DNA of 64,000 nucleotides from Cryptomeria japonica (taxonomy: Eukaryota; Streptophyta; Pinopsida; Cupressales; Cupressaceae): contig NC_081407.1 in assembly GCF_030272615.1 (NCBI RefSeq), positions 379,641,179 through 379,705,178 on the forward strand, written 5' to 3'. How positions within the stretch are numbered: position 1 is the stretch's first letter; every line of letters begins with the position of its first letter. This document shows positions 1-11,845 of the stretch, piece after piece. Below the pieces are notes generated by a model. The model saw only the letters and a program-made list of their open reading frames with translations. It made no database searches and had not been told where the DNA came from. The position numbers and the translations under genes were made by a program.

Positions 1-199
1 TCAGCCATCTTAATTTTCTTATTGGGGGTATTCTCCCCAGCCAAACCCTTGCTCTATTCCTTAGAGCCTGTAGAAAGGGGCATGCAGTTATTGGCCTCCA
101 AATCCTCCATTCTCAACCTCTTCCTCATTATCTATCTCCATGTCTTCTTCACTCTCCTCTTCTTCCTCATACCAACTGTCATTGTCCCCCCCTTCTTTT
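1..199 (-). pseudogene. LINE ORF3, acidic C-terminal part (runs off the window edge)
   Basis: Read on the minus strand, this stretch continues the ORF3 relic at 2319-3113 across a Copia insertion. Just past the insertion it encodes a very acidic run of Glu and Asp with few hydrophobic residues. The ORF3 copy at 34.0-35.7 kb also has a Lys/Arg-rich patch followed by acidic residues. In-frame stops appear toward the window edge, so this is a relic. The end of the gene and the 3' end of the LINE lie outside the window. The function is unknown. The assignment rests on continuity across exact target-site repeats and on the shared order of basic and acidic segments. Confidence 0.55.
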
Positions 200-1043
200 T
201 GTTAGAATAATCGGTGGACAACTAAGAGGGTGGGGTGAATCAGTTGTCAACATATTATATTAATCAAACCACTTTATAACTCATAATTAGAGCACATAAA
301 AATGAATATCAAAATAGAAGAAACAAATACCGGTAAGCAATAAAACTTAAGAATGAAACATAGAATTAACACAATGTAACCATACCACATAACACCATGA
401 TCTACAATGAGATCTTACATCAATTTATACAAACCCTAAGGCCAAAAAGATATTACAATAAGATCATTACATATAACCACATTACAATGATATGTCATGT
501 TGGTTTTAGACCAAAACAACATTAACCAATCCATAAGTAATCCTGGTAACGTGTAGGGAACACATTACATGATACTGGTCCATAACCTAGATAGATACCA
601 GACCTAATTTGGGTCCATCACGTGAAAGCGATGTCTCCAATCAGTTGAGGCATGAACACAATCACCTTGAGCATCTTGAATTCCATCTAGAAGCTGCACC
701 AACACCACTTATGCATCATGTCAAAGATTCTTAGTAAAAGCTCTGCCGGTAAAACCTTAAACCCTTACCGGTATAGGCTTACTAGAATGTATGGTAGCAT
801 CCGATTAGCAAGTCAATACCAATTGACCAAAAAATACTCCAAAAACATGTAACATATCAAAACAGACATATTGCTTTGATCCAAACATGTCAGTGGTGTC
901 CAACTGATAGTCCATTCTGTCGGTAACACTAGTTCTTCTACCGGTAACCAAAACCTGTCTGTTGGTAACCAACCATAATAACTAGTGTTGACATCAATGA
1001 CAAAACATCAATGCATTTAATCAATTCCTTCATATTGCCAACA
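200..1043 (-). repeat. Copia 3' LTR (844 bp)
   Basis: On the minus strand the LTR starts TGTTGGCAATATGAAGG and ends in CTAACA. Directly upstream of it (1044-1060 on the plus strand) is the purine-rich tract GCCAAAGGGGGAGAT, the usual plus-strand primer of Copia elements. The large Copia element at 55.6-63.3 kb has nearly the same tract next to its 3' LTR, so the two may be related, although the LTR bodies differ. Confidence 0.75.
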
Positions 1044-1492
1044 ATCTCCCCCTTTGGCATTGATTGCAACACTACATGTGAAAAAGAAAACATCTAAGTG
1101 CCAAGACATGCCAAAAAATTTCATAGAAGATATAACAAAGAAAAACTGAAAAATCCCTGCAACTCCCCCTAAGGACTGTAGTCCAATCTGAAACTAATCT
1201 GAATCTCTCCCATATGATATTATTTTTTACATCATGTATCTCTCCCCCTTTGAAATCAATGCCAAGGATATGACATAGATATCAAAATCCTATGAATCTC
1301 AAAGTTGACTACTCCCCCTGAGTAGTAGCACCACTACATCAATCTGGAGCAAAGGATAATGTTGATGATGCATACCAAATTGATGCATTGCTCCATCAGT
1401 TAAGTTTCTACCGGATGGGTAGATACCCCTAACCCATCTCTCAAATACTCAAATGATTCCTTAGACAACAGTTAAGTGAATATATCTGCAAT

Positions 1493-2270
1493 CTACTCTT
1501 TAGTGTTCACATAAACCACTTTGACTTCCTTTTCTTCCACCTTGTCCTTCATAAAGTTATATGTTATTGATATGTGCTTAGTCTTAGAGTCAAATGCCAG
1601 ATTCTTAGACATGTCAATAGTTGTAGAGTTATCCCAATAGATAACTACCGGTTCACTACAATTTACCTTGATATCCTTCAACATTTGCTTCATCCATAAG
1701 ACTTGTGTACAATTAGTTGTTGTTGCAACATAATTAGTTTCTGCAGTAGATAAAGAAATGCATAATTGTTTTTGGCTGATCCAAGAAACCAATTTCTTTC
1801 CAAGAAAGAAATCTCCACCAAAAGTGCTCTTCCCGTCATCAGTATCTCCTGCCCAATCTGAATCTGTATATGCACATAAAGTGAAGTTATCATCTCTACA
1901 ATACCATAAGCCATATTCTATTGTTCATTGCAAATGCTGTAATATCCTCTTTACTGTACATTCATGATTTTATTTAGGATTACTTTGATATCTTGAAACA
2001 ATACTTATTGCATTCATAATATCTGGTCTAGTTTGAGTTAGATATAACAAGCCACCAATCATAGACTTATACCTTGTCAAATTTACCAGTGCAAATGTAT
2101 CTTTGATAGATAATTTCTCACTTGTCACTATAGGAGTACTTACCGGTTTGGAATTATCCATACCAAACTTCTTCAACAATTCCCTTAGATACTTAGTTTG
2201 ACAGATAAAAATGCCTTTGTCACCTTGAGTAATCTTCAAACCTAAGAAAAATCTCATTTCACCAATCATA
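1493..2270 (-). pseudogene. Copia pol relic: reverse transcriptase end and RNase H
   Basis: Minus-strand frames give typical Copia pol segments. The RT part includes ITQGDKGIFICQTKY, KKFGMDNSKPVSTP and YLTQTRPDIM. The RNase H part includes CISLSTAETNYVA and IYWDNSTTIDMSKN. They correspond to the C-terminal third of Copia pol, which copies RNA to DNA and degrades the RNA strand. The region is fossil with several breaks. Confidence 0.75.
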
Positions 2271-2318
2271 GACAAAACATCAATGCAACACATAATCAAT
2301 TCCTTCATATTGCCAACA

Positions 2319-3113
2319 CTTTTTCTTGTTGATTGACCCTTTATCCTCTTTCTCTTGACTGGTTTTCCTTTTACGCTTTCTTGACCCAGGGGTTTGGGGG
2401 TCCTCTTCAACATCTACCTATGTATCATACCCTTGAAAATATTCATCATCTAGATCATCATCTAACTCAGTCATCTCAGATATAGCCTGTTGAACAATGG
2501 TGCTCTTGATATGGTTGTATAGGACCACCATGAGGCCCTTGCGTAAAGCAGGGATAGATTTGGGATTAGAGATAGTATCCTTAATCCCGACATTAAGGGC
2601 ACAAAATAAATAGCAGGGGAGGAAAATTTTCTCATTGTGTCGGAAATGATTATGAAGAATAAAGTGATAACTATAAACTCTGGTATATCTACCATCTAAA
2701 GTTATGAATTTCTTGACTGCAAACAAAATCTATCACCAAAGTTTCTTGATTACCTTAGGGGAGTAGTAGGTGTGGCTTCCCTTGGCCAACTTCTCTTTCT
2801 CCTCCTCATCCTTGGGGAATTTCTTCACAACTTCTTCCTACAACTTCCGATCGCTATAGAATTTGATGCCCTCCATCAGTAGACTAGTCACCTCCACAAT
2901 CATGGTCTCACTAACCTTAACCTTCATGCTACCAATGGTCAAGGTGCCCTCTTTCCACTCCTTTTTGAATATCTTAGTAATTTCAGGTCTTCTTTCTTGC
3001 ATTCTCTCCATGTAGGCCGGCATTTTTGTCGCTTGAAGCACAGGCCAAACCTGGGGATGATCTCGCCATTTATCTATTTCTGTAGACTCCTTGGGATTGC
3101 GATTTCCCTCCAT
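2319..3113 (-). pseudogene. LINE ORF3, N-terminal and middle part (unknown function)
   Basis: On the minus strand a reading frame starts at an ATG at 3113 and runs, with breaks near 2836 and 2730, to a Lys/Arg-rich stretch (GSRKRKRKTSQ) next to the Copia insertion. Recognisable blocks are DHPQVWPVLQA, MERMQERRPEITKIF, GSMKVKVSETMIVEV, a long block around YSYHFILHNHFRHNEK, and a later acidic segment. The same blocks occur in the same order at 34.0-35.7 kb (for example VSEETISQAT and YYHLPLLNHFCNN). The frame begins about 260 bases after the stop of the LINE ORF2 relic, the same arrangement as in the plus-strand LINE. I do not recognise a named domain. The basic stretch could be a nuclear localisation signal. 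Confidence 0.6.
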
Positions 3114-3375
3114 TTTTTAATGTATTTTTATCGACTATAACTTCCTGCGAATACCACTCTTCTTAGAAAACTTTCTTTTTTTACAAAACAAGGAAGAAGC
3201 CTCTAAAAGTAGATAACGATTCCTGAAGCATCCGTTCTAAATGGAAAGAATTACCCACAAAGTGTGCGCGATGTTTTGGCAATTAATGGCATACTTCCTT
3301 CTCGGCTGATTACGAGGCCATTTCATGATGCCACAATATCCCTTACCATATCAAGACATGATTTCAAATTTTAAC

Positions 3376-4500
3376 TTACTTTCCATGATATCTCTCATAA
3401 TTTAAAATATCACGTGCTACTTGAGCAAGCTCCCCTTCACCATACCACGTCATTATCTGCCCATTCCTCACTGCCTTGTTGGCAACCCAGTCAACACTCT
3501 TGTTCGACTCTCTATAAACATGACAGATGTAATATTGGTTGAATCCCTCAAGTAACTCCTTGGCTGTATAGATAATATTTTTTATCGTTCATGACAAATG
3601 ATGATTACCATGGAGGAAATTGATTATATTTTAAATAGTCTCCCTCTAACCAGATTTTTTTGGTTCACAGTTGATGCACTAAGTTTATATCTTGGAGGGC
3701 CCCCATGGCTTTAGCTAAGTGATTAGTTTGATTCCCCAAGGGGAGGGCAGTTGCTCCTAGGCAAAAGCCAGCACTATTTTGGATAACTCCACCATAGCCA
3801 GCTGGCCCTGGGTTCCCTTTAGTTGTCTCATTGAAGTTAGCCTTAATCCAATCATTAGGGGGACAAGACCAGTAGCACATCCTTTTGTTGAGTTGGTTAA
3901 TGTTGTCCATAGAGGCTAGGATATTCCAGCTCCTTAAAACTTCATACTCTTCCTTGCTATTGTAAGAATGAGATCTAATAGCCAACACATTCTCCAGAAG
4001 ATTATGTTTTATCTTATCCCACACCACTTCAGGGGAGTTAATGGAGTTCCTAAAAATTCTCTTATTCCTTTCTTTTCATATACCCCATAAGATATATGTG
4101 AAACATAAATCCTATAGTTTCCTTATAGCTGTATTTTTTGTTCTACAAGACTGGCTCCTGAAGCAATCTTGAATCGACTCAGGAAACACCCAATGTAAAC
4201 CCCATAATTGAAAAAGCATCGACCAGATAGGTTGGACAAAAGGATAATGAATAAAAATGTGGTTCATGAATTCTTCATAAAAATGTGGACATAAACTAAA
4301 TGTTACCTAAGAACATTCTCCTTATTACATTAATCCAAACAAGGGTGTGAATCCAATCCTTTTAAAGAATTTGATGGACTGCCTTCACCAATCCTCCTTC
4401 CCCAATATTAGACTAACTCTCTTAATGGATCTCCTAACTACAGAACTTGCAAACATGAGAGAACAAATTTCCTCTAAAATTTGGCATATCCTTGAGTGTT
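3376..4500 (-). pseudogene. LINE ORF2 3' end: zf-RVT and RNase H relic
   Basis: Read on the minus strand, 4027-3665 contains DWIKANFNETTKGNPGPAGYGGVI, shown here only by its core NPGPAGYGGVI, the start of the RNase H domain (RVT_3 type) that ends plant L1 ORF2. The domain continues through CHVYRESNKSVDWVANKAV to a stop at 3376-3378. Upstream (4030-4500) broken frames resemble the zf-RVT linker, for example HYPFVQPIWSML. ORF2 of these elements carries endonuclease, RT and RNase H for target-primed insertion; only the last part is left here. The upstream boundary is uncertain, because the kinase relic begins at about 4541. Confidence 0.7.
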
Positions 4501-4540
4501 ACAACTCAATCTTTTATTGTATGAAATAATCTCAATGAAA

Positions 4541-5770
4541 CGTATTCAACAACTGCTCATCCACGACGTTTAGTTTCAATCCGCCTTTGGGAAACTGCAA
4601 AATCTGGTTTGGAGATTTGCTAAACATGCACAATATTACTCCATCCAGAAACAATTCAAATGTCTTTGTTCGGGTAAGTGCCTCTCTACTTTCTACGTAA
4701 CGCAAAAGCACGGGTACTGTGGGAGTAGTGCTTTGTATTGTAGGTGCACTCACTGTTGCTCTGGCTATTGCTTCAATTTTTATTTGGCGGAGGCATCAGC
4801 GACGGTCCAATGATAGGCCTGCAGATCCCTCCAACTCTTTTCTGAGAATGTTAGCTACAAGGAATTGAAAATTGCGATAAGGAATTTCAAGTCTAAATTG
4901 GGGAGTGTAGGATTTGGATCCGTGTTTAAAGGATCTCTACCAGATGGAACACTTGTGACCGTAAGAAAAATGCAGGGGTCAAGACATGATGAGAAGCAAT
5001 TCCGAGCGGAAATCAATTCTCTTGGGAGCATACAAAATATCAATTTGGTCAGGCTTCAAGGATTTTGTGACAAAGGATCGAGGCGGTTGTTGGTTTATGA
5101 GTACATGCCCAACGACTCTCTCAATTCTTTACTGTTTAAGGGTAATTCCAAAAGTAAAGGAGAGGTACTCGACTGGAAGACCCGATTTGAGATTGCACTA
5201 GGCACTGCAAGAGGGTTACTTTATCTCCACGAGGAATGCAGAGATTGCATCATTCACTATGATGTTGAGGCCAAAAACATTCTGATAAGTAGTAATTTGT
5301 CACCGAAGATGGCCGATTTTGGGTTGGCAAAGCTTGTGGGTAGAGATTTTAGCCGCGTGCTGACTACTACAAGAGGAACGAGAGGGTACTTGGCTCTAGA
5401 GTGGATCTTCGGTCTTCCCATCACTCCCAAAGTTGTCGTCTACAGTTTTGGCATGACACTCTTGGAAATCATTTATGGGGGAAGAAATCTAGACTTAACA
5501 GTGCATGATTCAAGTTTATATTACTTTCCCTCATGGGTTGCGACTCAAATTCAGCACGGGAAGACGATTAATATTGTGGAGGGGAGTGTTGTTACAGAGG
5601 AGGCAGACATGGAAGAGGTGAGAAGAGCATGTGTTGTAGCGTTGTTATGCATTCAAGAGGAGGAGGAAGTGAGGTCTAGTAAAAGAGTAAGTAGAGCAAG
5701 AGCCAAAGCAACACCCCCATATCCACCACTAACAAAAAATAGAAACCTAAAATTGGGGCAAAAGAAATAG
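4541..5770 (+). pseudogene. G-type lectin S-receptor-like kinase relic C (PAN end, TM, kinase)
   Basis: Homology to the other two kinase relics begins abruptly in the PAN domain at about 4541, passes a transmembrane segment in a shifted frame, and gives a long open kinase frame from about 4865. Motifs include a glycine loop GSVGFGSV, HYDVEAKN in place of H-x-D-[IV]-K-P-E-N, ADFGLAK, and ALEW in place of APEW. The invariant ATP-binding Lys (VAVK) is Arg (VTVRK), the catalytic-loop Lys is Glu, and one loop Gly is Val. Homology to relic A stops at about 5682, before the end of the kinase; the last 29 codons to the TAG at 5768 are unrelated. Lectin, S-locus and most PAN sequence are missing. The intact family is a plasma-membrane receptor kinase. 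This copy cannot be a working receptor. Confidence 0.85.
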
Positions 5771-6590
5771 TAGCCACAGTTTCAGCCAACGGGGAAGCAA
5801 AAAAAACCCTACGACAACATGAGAAGTTAGAGCATCCAAAGAAAACAAACATGGAAAAACCAAGGGAGCAATATCCCCCTACCAGCCTCTCTAAACAAAA
5901 ACTATAGAAAACATGGTAAAATTAGAAGATAAGAAGAATAATATCATACTCACCAAAACATAGCTCATCAAAAGGATAGAAATGCCCAAAACCAAGCCAA
6001 GAAAGCCACAACCAGAACCAACAATAGAGTATTTGCCACAAACCAAAGCTAGAACAATCATTACAGATCTAGGAAGAAACACAAAAACCCTCTACAACAT
6101 GATACACCAAAGGACATGCTCCACTAAAACCACTACAACTCTCCTCATGAAAGCCCTCTCTAAAAAGGAAAAAGGACAAGAGCAACCAAAAAAGATGTTT
6201 CAATCCCCACAGAATATAGAGCCTAATATTCAACATCCTCAGCTCCAACAGTAAGAATAGAGAAACACCACCACTACTAAAAAAACCAGAGTACGCCCAT
6301 CAAGATCTACATAATGTATAGCCAGGGTCTCAACTAAAGCCTCTAAATCACATACGGGAAAGCCACCAATAGCAAATCGAAAACCCATGCAGGACCCACA
6401 TCCAAAAAGAAACCCTCCACACATGCACTCGCCACACAGTCAGAAGGTAGAGACATGCTCCTCTCTACCAACCCAGGAAAATCCATTTACTCCATTGTCC
6501 TCTTTTGATCCATCTTCACTATTCTCATCGTTCCTGCAAGCGAAACCTCTATTCCTGCTCACTTGCACATTCTCGCTCTATTGAGGTGAC
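5683..6590. other. Unassigned sequence truncating kinase relic C
   Basis: This stretch replaces the 3' end of kinase relic C. It is A/C-rich on the plus strand and T/G-rich on the minus strand. Several open frames overlap without any motif I recognise. The T/G-rich composition on the minus strand resembles the 3' untranslated part of a plant LINE, but I see no tail or target repeats that would prove it. Confidence 0.3.
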
Positions 6591-8378
6591 TTTTTATTCT
6601 TTACCAGTATTTGCAGCATATTTCATATTATACTTTTCTTTCTTACTAAGTTATGTTAGTAAAAAAAATTTGAGTATCATATTGTTTATATAATTTTGTT
6701 TTTTTAATAAATTGGTCTCAAAGTCATGTTATATTTGTATTCATTTGATAATTTTAGTTGAAAAACTTATGATCACAAACTAATTTAACTAGAATAAATC
6801 TAGATAGACTCTATATTTGACCAAAATTGAATTATTTATAAAATAAAATAAAAAAATATTTGTATCAATAAGTTGGCTTGAAATGTAGTTCACAACTTTG
6901 AAATTTCACTCAGAAACTAAGAGCTAGTATTATCATGTAAAAATTATTTAATGATCAAAATAACACAATTCACCATAATATATAAAGTTAATGTTTCAAG
7001 AAATACCTTCCAAGTTAAACTTGTTTATCAGTGAACAATATATCATACTATATTTGTGGCTAATAACATCTATTAAAATGTTATTACTTAAAAGTTGATA
7101 TTGAATGTAACTTGCACTTTAAATACAACCTTTTGTATTATCTCTCTATAATGTTGATGTATAAAATACGTCCATATTAGTAGGAGTTATTCACTTATAA
7201 GGACTTGAATTGGTATCATTCTTATAGTAAGTACCTCTTATTACTCTAGACCCAAGCCTAATGGACATGATTATATATGTGCCACAAGATACTAGCACTT
7301 ACATTCTAATGCTATCCAACAATAAAATTACTTTGTATATTTTATTCCTACCATTATTTTTTGAAAAAATGGTTAGCATTACATTCTATTTTTTAAGTTC
7401 AAATGAACTAAAACCTTATGCTTAACTTTTATAGCTTTTATTTTGGTATTTCTCTAGTTCTAAATTTTGTAATGGTTGTTAGTCTTAACATTGGGTTTTC
7501 TCACACCTCATGAGACACCTTTCGTCTACCTTTTGGCTATTATGTAAGGGTCCAGGCCCTCTCCTACTTTATCTAAGAAAAACTTTTATAGCTATGTCTA
7601 GAGTTAATTCAATTAAGGGTCTTAGATAGAACCACCATTCCCCTTCAACTAATATTCAAGAGTAAAAAAAAAATCTTATACGATTATAGAAGATGACAAG
7701 TATCATCTACATCTACTTTTATTATAATAAAATCATTTACGTAGTTTTCAATGCAGCTTTTTGCAAATAAAATTTCAATCTAGGCTTTTAATTACTATCT
7801 TCATAGTATATGTTTTACAAAAGTAATTATAACCTAATATAGTTACTACATCTAGCAATTTTTGCATATTGTAACAATATTGTATTTTCTCACCTATAAT
7901 CTCTTTTCTTAACATAATCTTTCTACTTTCTACACTATGTACCTTTAACATGAGACCAACAATGCATTTATGATATAAGTTCACCAACTTCTTGTTTCAA
8001 TGCTTAGAAACAAAAGGAAAGAATATACAAAAAAAAAAACTCTTTACAATCTCATTTTGTACAAACAAGGAGAATTATCATATTCAAAATTGAAATCACT
8101 ACATATATTTCCTTCAATTATAAGCAAATATGCAATACAAACATCTTTCAAATATTGTAAACAATATAATACATATTTCCAAATTTTATAACAACAATAT
8201 ATCAACAATAAAAAAATATAACTCCTTAACCAATTAACTTACCTATACTATACTATTGGTATAACCTTTGCAATTACTACTAAATTGAGAACAAATAAAT
8301 CATCACATACTTATATCTCAACATGTTCACTTGCATATCCATTTCTACCATAACAAGTATAACTGTTAACGTGTAAGC
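6591..8378. other. AT-rich intergenic DNA
   Basis: No coding motif or RNA gene is visible. A short segment near 7490-7580 (cacacctcatgagacacc, then a pyrimidine-rich stretch ending in atctaagaaaaac) resembles the tail of a LINE or SINE, but without target repeats. The rest is AT-rich and unremarkable. Confidence 0.5.
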
Positions 8379-10794
8379 TTAAATAACATGCCTCTGCATT
8401 TTAGAATGCATTGATCCATTAACATTTTTCTTACTGGTAACATTACCCTGGCTGTAGCTGCTTGTGTCACTTGGGTGTTCTGGCCTAAACGTTGAGCTCG
8501 AAATCTGCGGAGTTTGAGGCTCTATCTTCCCTTCCAGCATCTGCACCACTTGCCCCATGCTAGGCCTCACTTCCTCGTCCTCTTGAATAAATACCAACGC
8601 TACAACACATGCTCTTCTCACCTCTTCCACGTTTGCTTCCGCTGCAACACCCTCCTCCACAATATTCATCGTGCTCCCCTGCTGAATAGGAGTTGCAGCC
8701 CATGAAGGAAAGTAAAAGTTACTTGAAGCTTGGACATTTAAGTTTACATTTGTTTGTCCCGAAATGATTTCCAAAAGCGTCATACCAAAACTGTAGACGT
8801 CAACCTTAGATGAGATGGGAAGACCAAAGATCCACTCTGGAGCCAAGTACCCTCTGGTTCCTCGTGTGGTGGTCAGGACGCGGCTAAAATCTCTACCCAC
8901 AAGCTTTGCCAGCCCGAAATCCGCTAACTTGGGGGACAAATTACTGTCCAGAAGAATGTTTTCGGGTTTGACATCGCCGTGAATGATGCAATCTCTGCAT
9001 TCTTCGTGGAGATAAAGTAACCCTCTTGCATGCAGTGCCTAACGCGATCTCAAATCGGATCTTCCACTCGAGTACCTTCCGTTTACTTTTGGACGGACTT
9101 GTGAACAGAAAGGAATTCAGAGAGCCGTTGGGCATGTAATCATAAACCAATAACCGTTGCGACCCTTCTGCACAAAACCCTCATAGCCTGATTAAATTCA
9201 CATGTTGTATGCTTCCAAGAGAAATGATTTCCGCTCTGAATTGCTTCTCATCTTGCCTCGAACCCTCCATTTTCTTTACGGCCACAAGCGTACCATCTTG
9301 TAGAGATCCTTTGAACACGGAGCCGAATCCTCCCCTCCCTAACTTAGACCTGAAATTCCTCGTTGCAATTTTCAACTCCTTGTAACTAAACATTGTGAGA
9401 AAAGGGTCTGAGAAATCTGTAGGCTTGTCCATCGACCGCAGCTGACGCCTCCACCAAATTAAAATTGAGCAGATACCTAAAGCAAAGGTGAGTGCACCTA
9501 CAATTCCAAACACTATGCCCACTCTACTTGTTCTTTTGCGATTCGTATCAAAATGAGAGGCACCTACCCGAATAAAGACATTTGAATTGCTTTTTGATGC
9601 AGTAGAGTTGCGTATGTTTAGCAAATCTCCGGACCAGCTTTGGCAGGGTCCTGAAGGTGGATTGAAACTAAACGCGGTGCACGAACAGTTACGGAGACAG
9701 CCATTCTCGCAATCTCTCTTTGTGGACGCAGGGTATGAAGAAGCGAAATCATCAGGCAAAGTGACACCAAGGTCAATGAATCTGTCAGTACTATCATTTA
9801 TGGCATCGCATCTTAATAGACTCTTCCGAACACAGCCACTAGATGCCCAATCTTGCTAGAGCCAGGCACTATTGTCTCTGGGTTTGAAGCCTTCTCCGCA
9901 GCTGCAGAGCTGAAGATTTCTGGAATCGCGAGTTCCGTAGGCACCACAGGTACCATATACGTCGCATCCATCTCTGGGCACAGACCAGAACATGCTCCAT
10001 TTACTGCCATCGAATACATACACTTGCACTTGTCCGAACTTAGTCAAGGCGAGACGTATGAGTGCATTAAACGGAGGAATCAACGTATAACTTTCAAAAA
10101 ACCCTGAGCTATTACTATTAACGGTGATATTGACCTGACGTTTGTCTGACATTTCTGGAACGCCAGTGTAAGTTTTGCCGTCCCAAGTTCCACAATTGTC
10201 CCAGGTCAGCACCAATTGTTTGGTCCCAGATGGATCCGTGTGTAAGGAAAAAAGCCCAGGAGCAGGATCCAATGAATTTTTCCAAGAGACTAACTTTTGC
10301 TGTCCACCGAACACCATCCCTGGCAACCAGGTATCTACAGGATTGTCGAAACTCTGCCAAACAGTTTCAGATTCATTGTCATCACTGAGCATTAGAAAAT
10401 TACCAGAATCCAATAGCACAGCCGTGGAGGCCTTGTTTGTTGTGTTGACAGACCAAATAGATGCCCCGTGTGCATCGAACAGTACCAGATTACCTTCTCT
10501 TGATAGCTTCAAAACGCCTGACCGGTTTCTCGCTGGAGTCGCCCTATTGGCCACCCAAACATACGTCTTCTCTGGTATTTGGGCATAGCAGATGCCAATA
10601 TACCAGTTGCTTCCAGTTGGGCTGAAGAATCCCAATTCAAATGTGCCGTTCTTTGAAATAATTGTCTGATTTCCAGTAAGCGAGGCGCCCAACAGAAGAG
10701 TATCTCCAGCCTCGACTGCAGCACATCTCTGCAATTGAGTAAACACTGTAACTGCAAAAAACATGCAAAAACATAATTTTGCCCTGTTTTCCAT
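8379..10794 (-). pseudogene. G-type lectin S-receptor-like Ser/Thr kinase, nearly full-length relic A (SD2-5-like)
   Basis: This is the most complete kinase copy: about 805 codons without introns, close to the family length. From an ATG at 10794 it encodes a signal peptide (about residues 1-27), a bulb-type lectin domain (GTFELGFFSP, YVWVANR, GNLVLFD), an S-locus glycoprotein segment (WQSFDNPVDTWLPGM), a Cys-rich segment (CDVYGTCGAYGT), a PAN domain (CENGCLRNCSCTAFSF), a membrane helix (GIVFGIVGALTFALGICSIL), and a kinase with LGRGGFGSV, VAVKKM, HGDVKPEN, DFGLAK and APEW. The family sits in the plasma membrane and phosphorylates Ser/Thr after sensing an outside ligand. Three lesions are visible: TAG at 9856-9858 where relic B has Ser, TGA at 9181-9183 where others have Gln or Arg, and a TGCA duplication near 9030 that shifts the frame. 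All are short, so decay is recent compared with relics B and C. Confidence 0.9.
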
Positions 10795-11070
10795 CGCTAA
10801 ATTGTTAACGAACGAACGAACGTGCCTTGGGCGTTAATATATTTCCAAGAGAGCTTCTAGGGTCGAAAAGTCAAGTGAAAGAGCCCCGTCACCTCCGAGA
10901 GGCCATTAAATTCAGGAGCCGCCTAACTGTACGGAAGCCAAAAAAAAATCTAAGTTGCGGGTCATGTTTGCCCTCTCGCGTTGCGTGTCAAAGGGTTCAC
11001 ACACACTATCAGTCAATTTTCGATGCACATGGGAAGTTAGAAAAAAATAGTAAAAGTTGACAAAATGATT
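10795..11070 (-). promoter_or_regulatory. Former promoter region of kinase relic A (candidate)
   Basis: Directly upstream of the ATG on the minus strand is an AT-rich stretch near 10833-10840 (atatatta) that could serve as a TATA box. TTGAC cores, the centre of WRKY-binding W-boxes, occur near 10868 and 11010 on the minus strand and near 11056 on the plus strand. A GAAC/CGAA run lies next to the start. This is pattern matching only. Confidence 0.25.
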
Positions 11071-11379
11071 TATTGATAAAAAAACACATATTTTTTCCGG
11101 TACTTTAAAGAATTAGAGATAAAATGTTCACATGAATATTAACCACACACATATCATATAATTTTTAATTGCATTATTTTTAGTTATTAGGAGTAAAAGA
11201 TTTGTAATATTTAATATTTCACTTTAAAGGTTATGTCCAATCAAATCTATTGCTAAGGTTAAGTTTGTTTTGTATTTTTTTAAATATGTTTTAATTTTTT
11301 AAAAATTCTATTTTTTAGAATCCATTAAAATTATATAATTATATATAATCAATAAGGATTACATTGTCTTCTATTAATG

Positions 11380-11845
11380 GAATTCAAAAAGCTATTCTTT
11401 CGTATAATCTGAGAGTTGGTGTTGTTTCGAAGGAGCTAGAATTCAACAAGGTAAAAGTTAACTTTGAGGGGGCATCTAAAGGCAATCTAGGATTTGGTGG
11501 TGCATGTTGTGTGGCGAGGGATTACAATGGCACTACGTTGAGCCAATATTAAAAAATTTGGGATTAATGACAAACAATGATGCTGAATTTTGAACTGCTT
11601 TACCATGTTCAGAATGTGACCTTGAATTGAAAGTCAAACCTCTTCATTTGGAAGGCAACTCCCTCAACACAGTTAATGTGATTTGTCAAAACATGACTCA
11701 CAATTGGAAACTTAGGATCTGTCTTTAAGGGCCTATTTGGGACTTGATCTAAAAACTCAATGATTTTAAAAAATTTCATGTTTTTCAAGAGTGGAATGAG
11801 TTGGCAGATGATCTGGGCAAATTGGCAACAACATAGTCTACTAAT
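11380..11845 (+). pseudogene. LINE RNase H fragment
   Basis: A plus-strand frame reads KVNFEGASKGNLGFGGACCV and then an RD-YNG-type turn, the start of an RVT_3 RNase H domain. Further on, with breaks, come LHLEGNSLNTVN, HNWKLR and EWNELADDLGKLA, which match the middle and end of the same domain. The usual upstream RT and zf-RVT parts are not visible, so this is an isolated 3' piece of an L1-type element. No ORF3-like sequence follows in the next kilobase. Confidence 0.65.

Larger units (their letters stand above)
200..2318 (-). mobile_element. Reduced Ty1/Copia retrotransposon, minus strand
   Basis: The element is flanked by exact 5-bp target repeats CTTTT (195-199 and 2319-2323). On the minus strand it has a nearly full 3' LTR, a polypurine tract, and the RNase H and reverse transcriptase end of pol. 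The last 48 bases (2271-2318) repeat the start of the LTR, as expected for the outer edge of a 5' LTR. Gag, protease and integrase are absent. It is plainly broken and much shorter than a full Copia element. It sits inside the ORF3 relic of a minus-strand LINE, so it is younger than that LINE. Confidence 0.8.

Noticed and set aside
5982-6254. Plus-strand frame of 90 codons rich in Lys, Pro, Gln and Thr
   Set aside because: The low-complexity composition follows from A/C-rich DNA; no motif and no homologue within the window.
9856-10588. Plus-strand open frames opposite kinase relic A
   Set aside because: They are shadows of the lectin domain coding strand and have no motif of their own.
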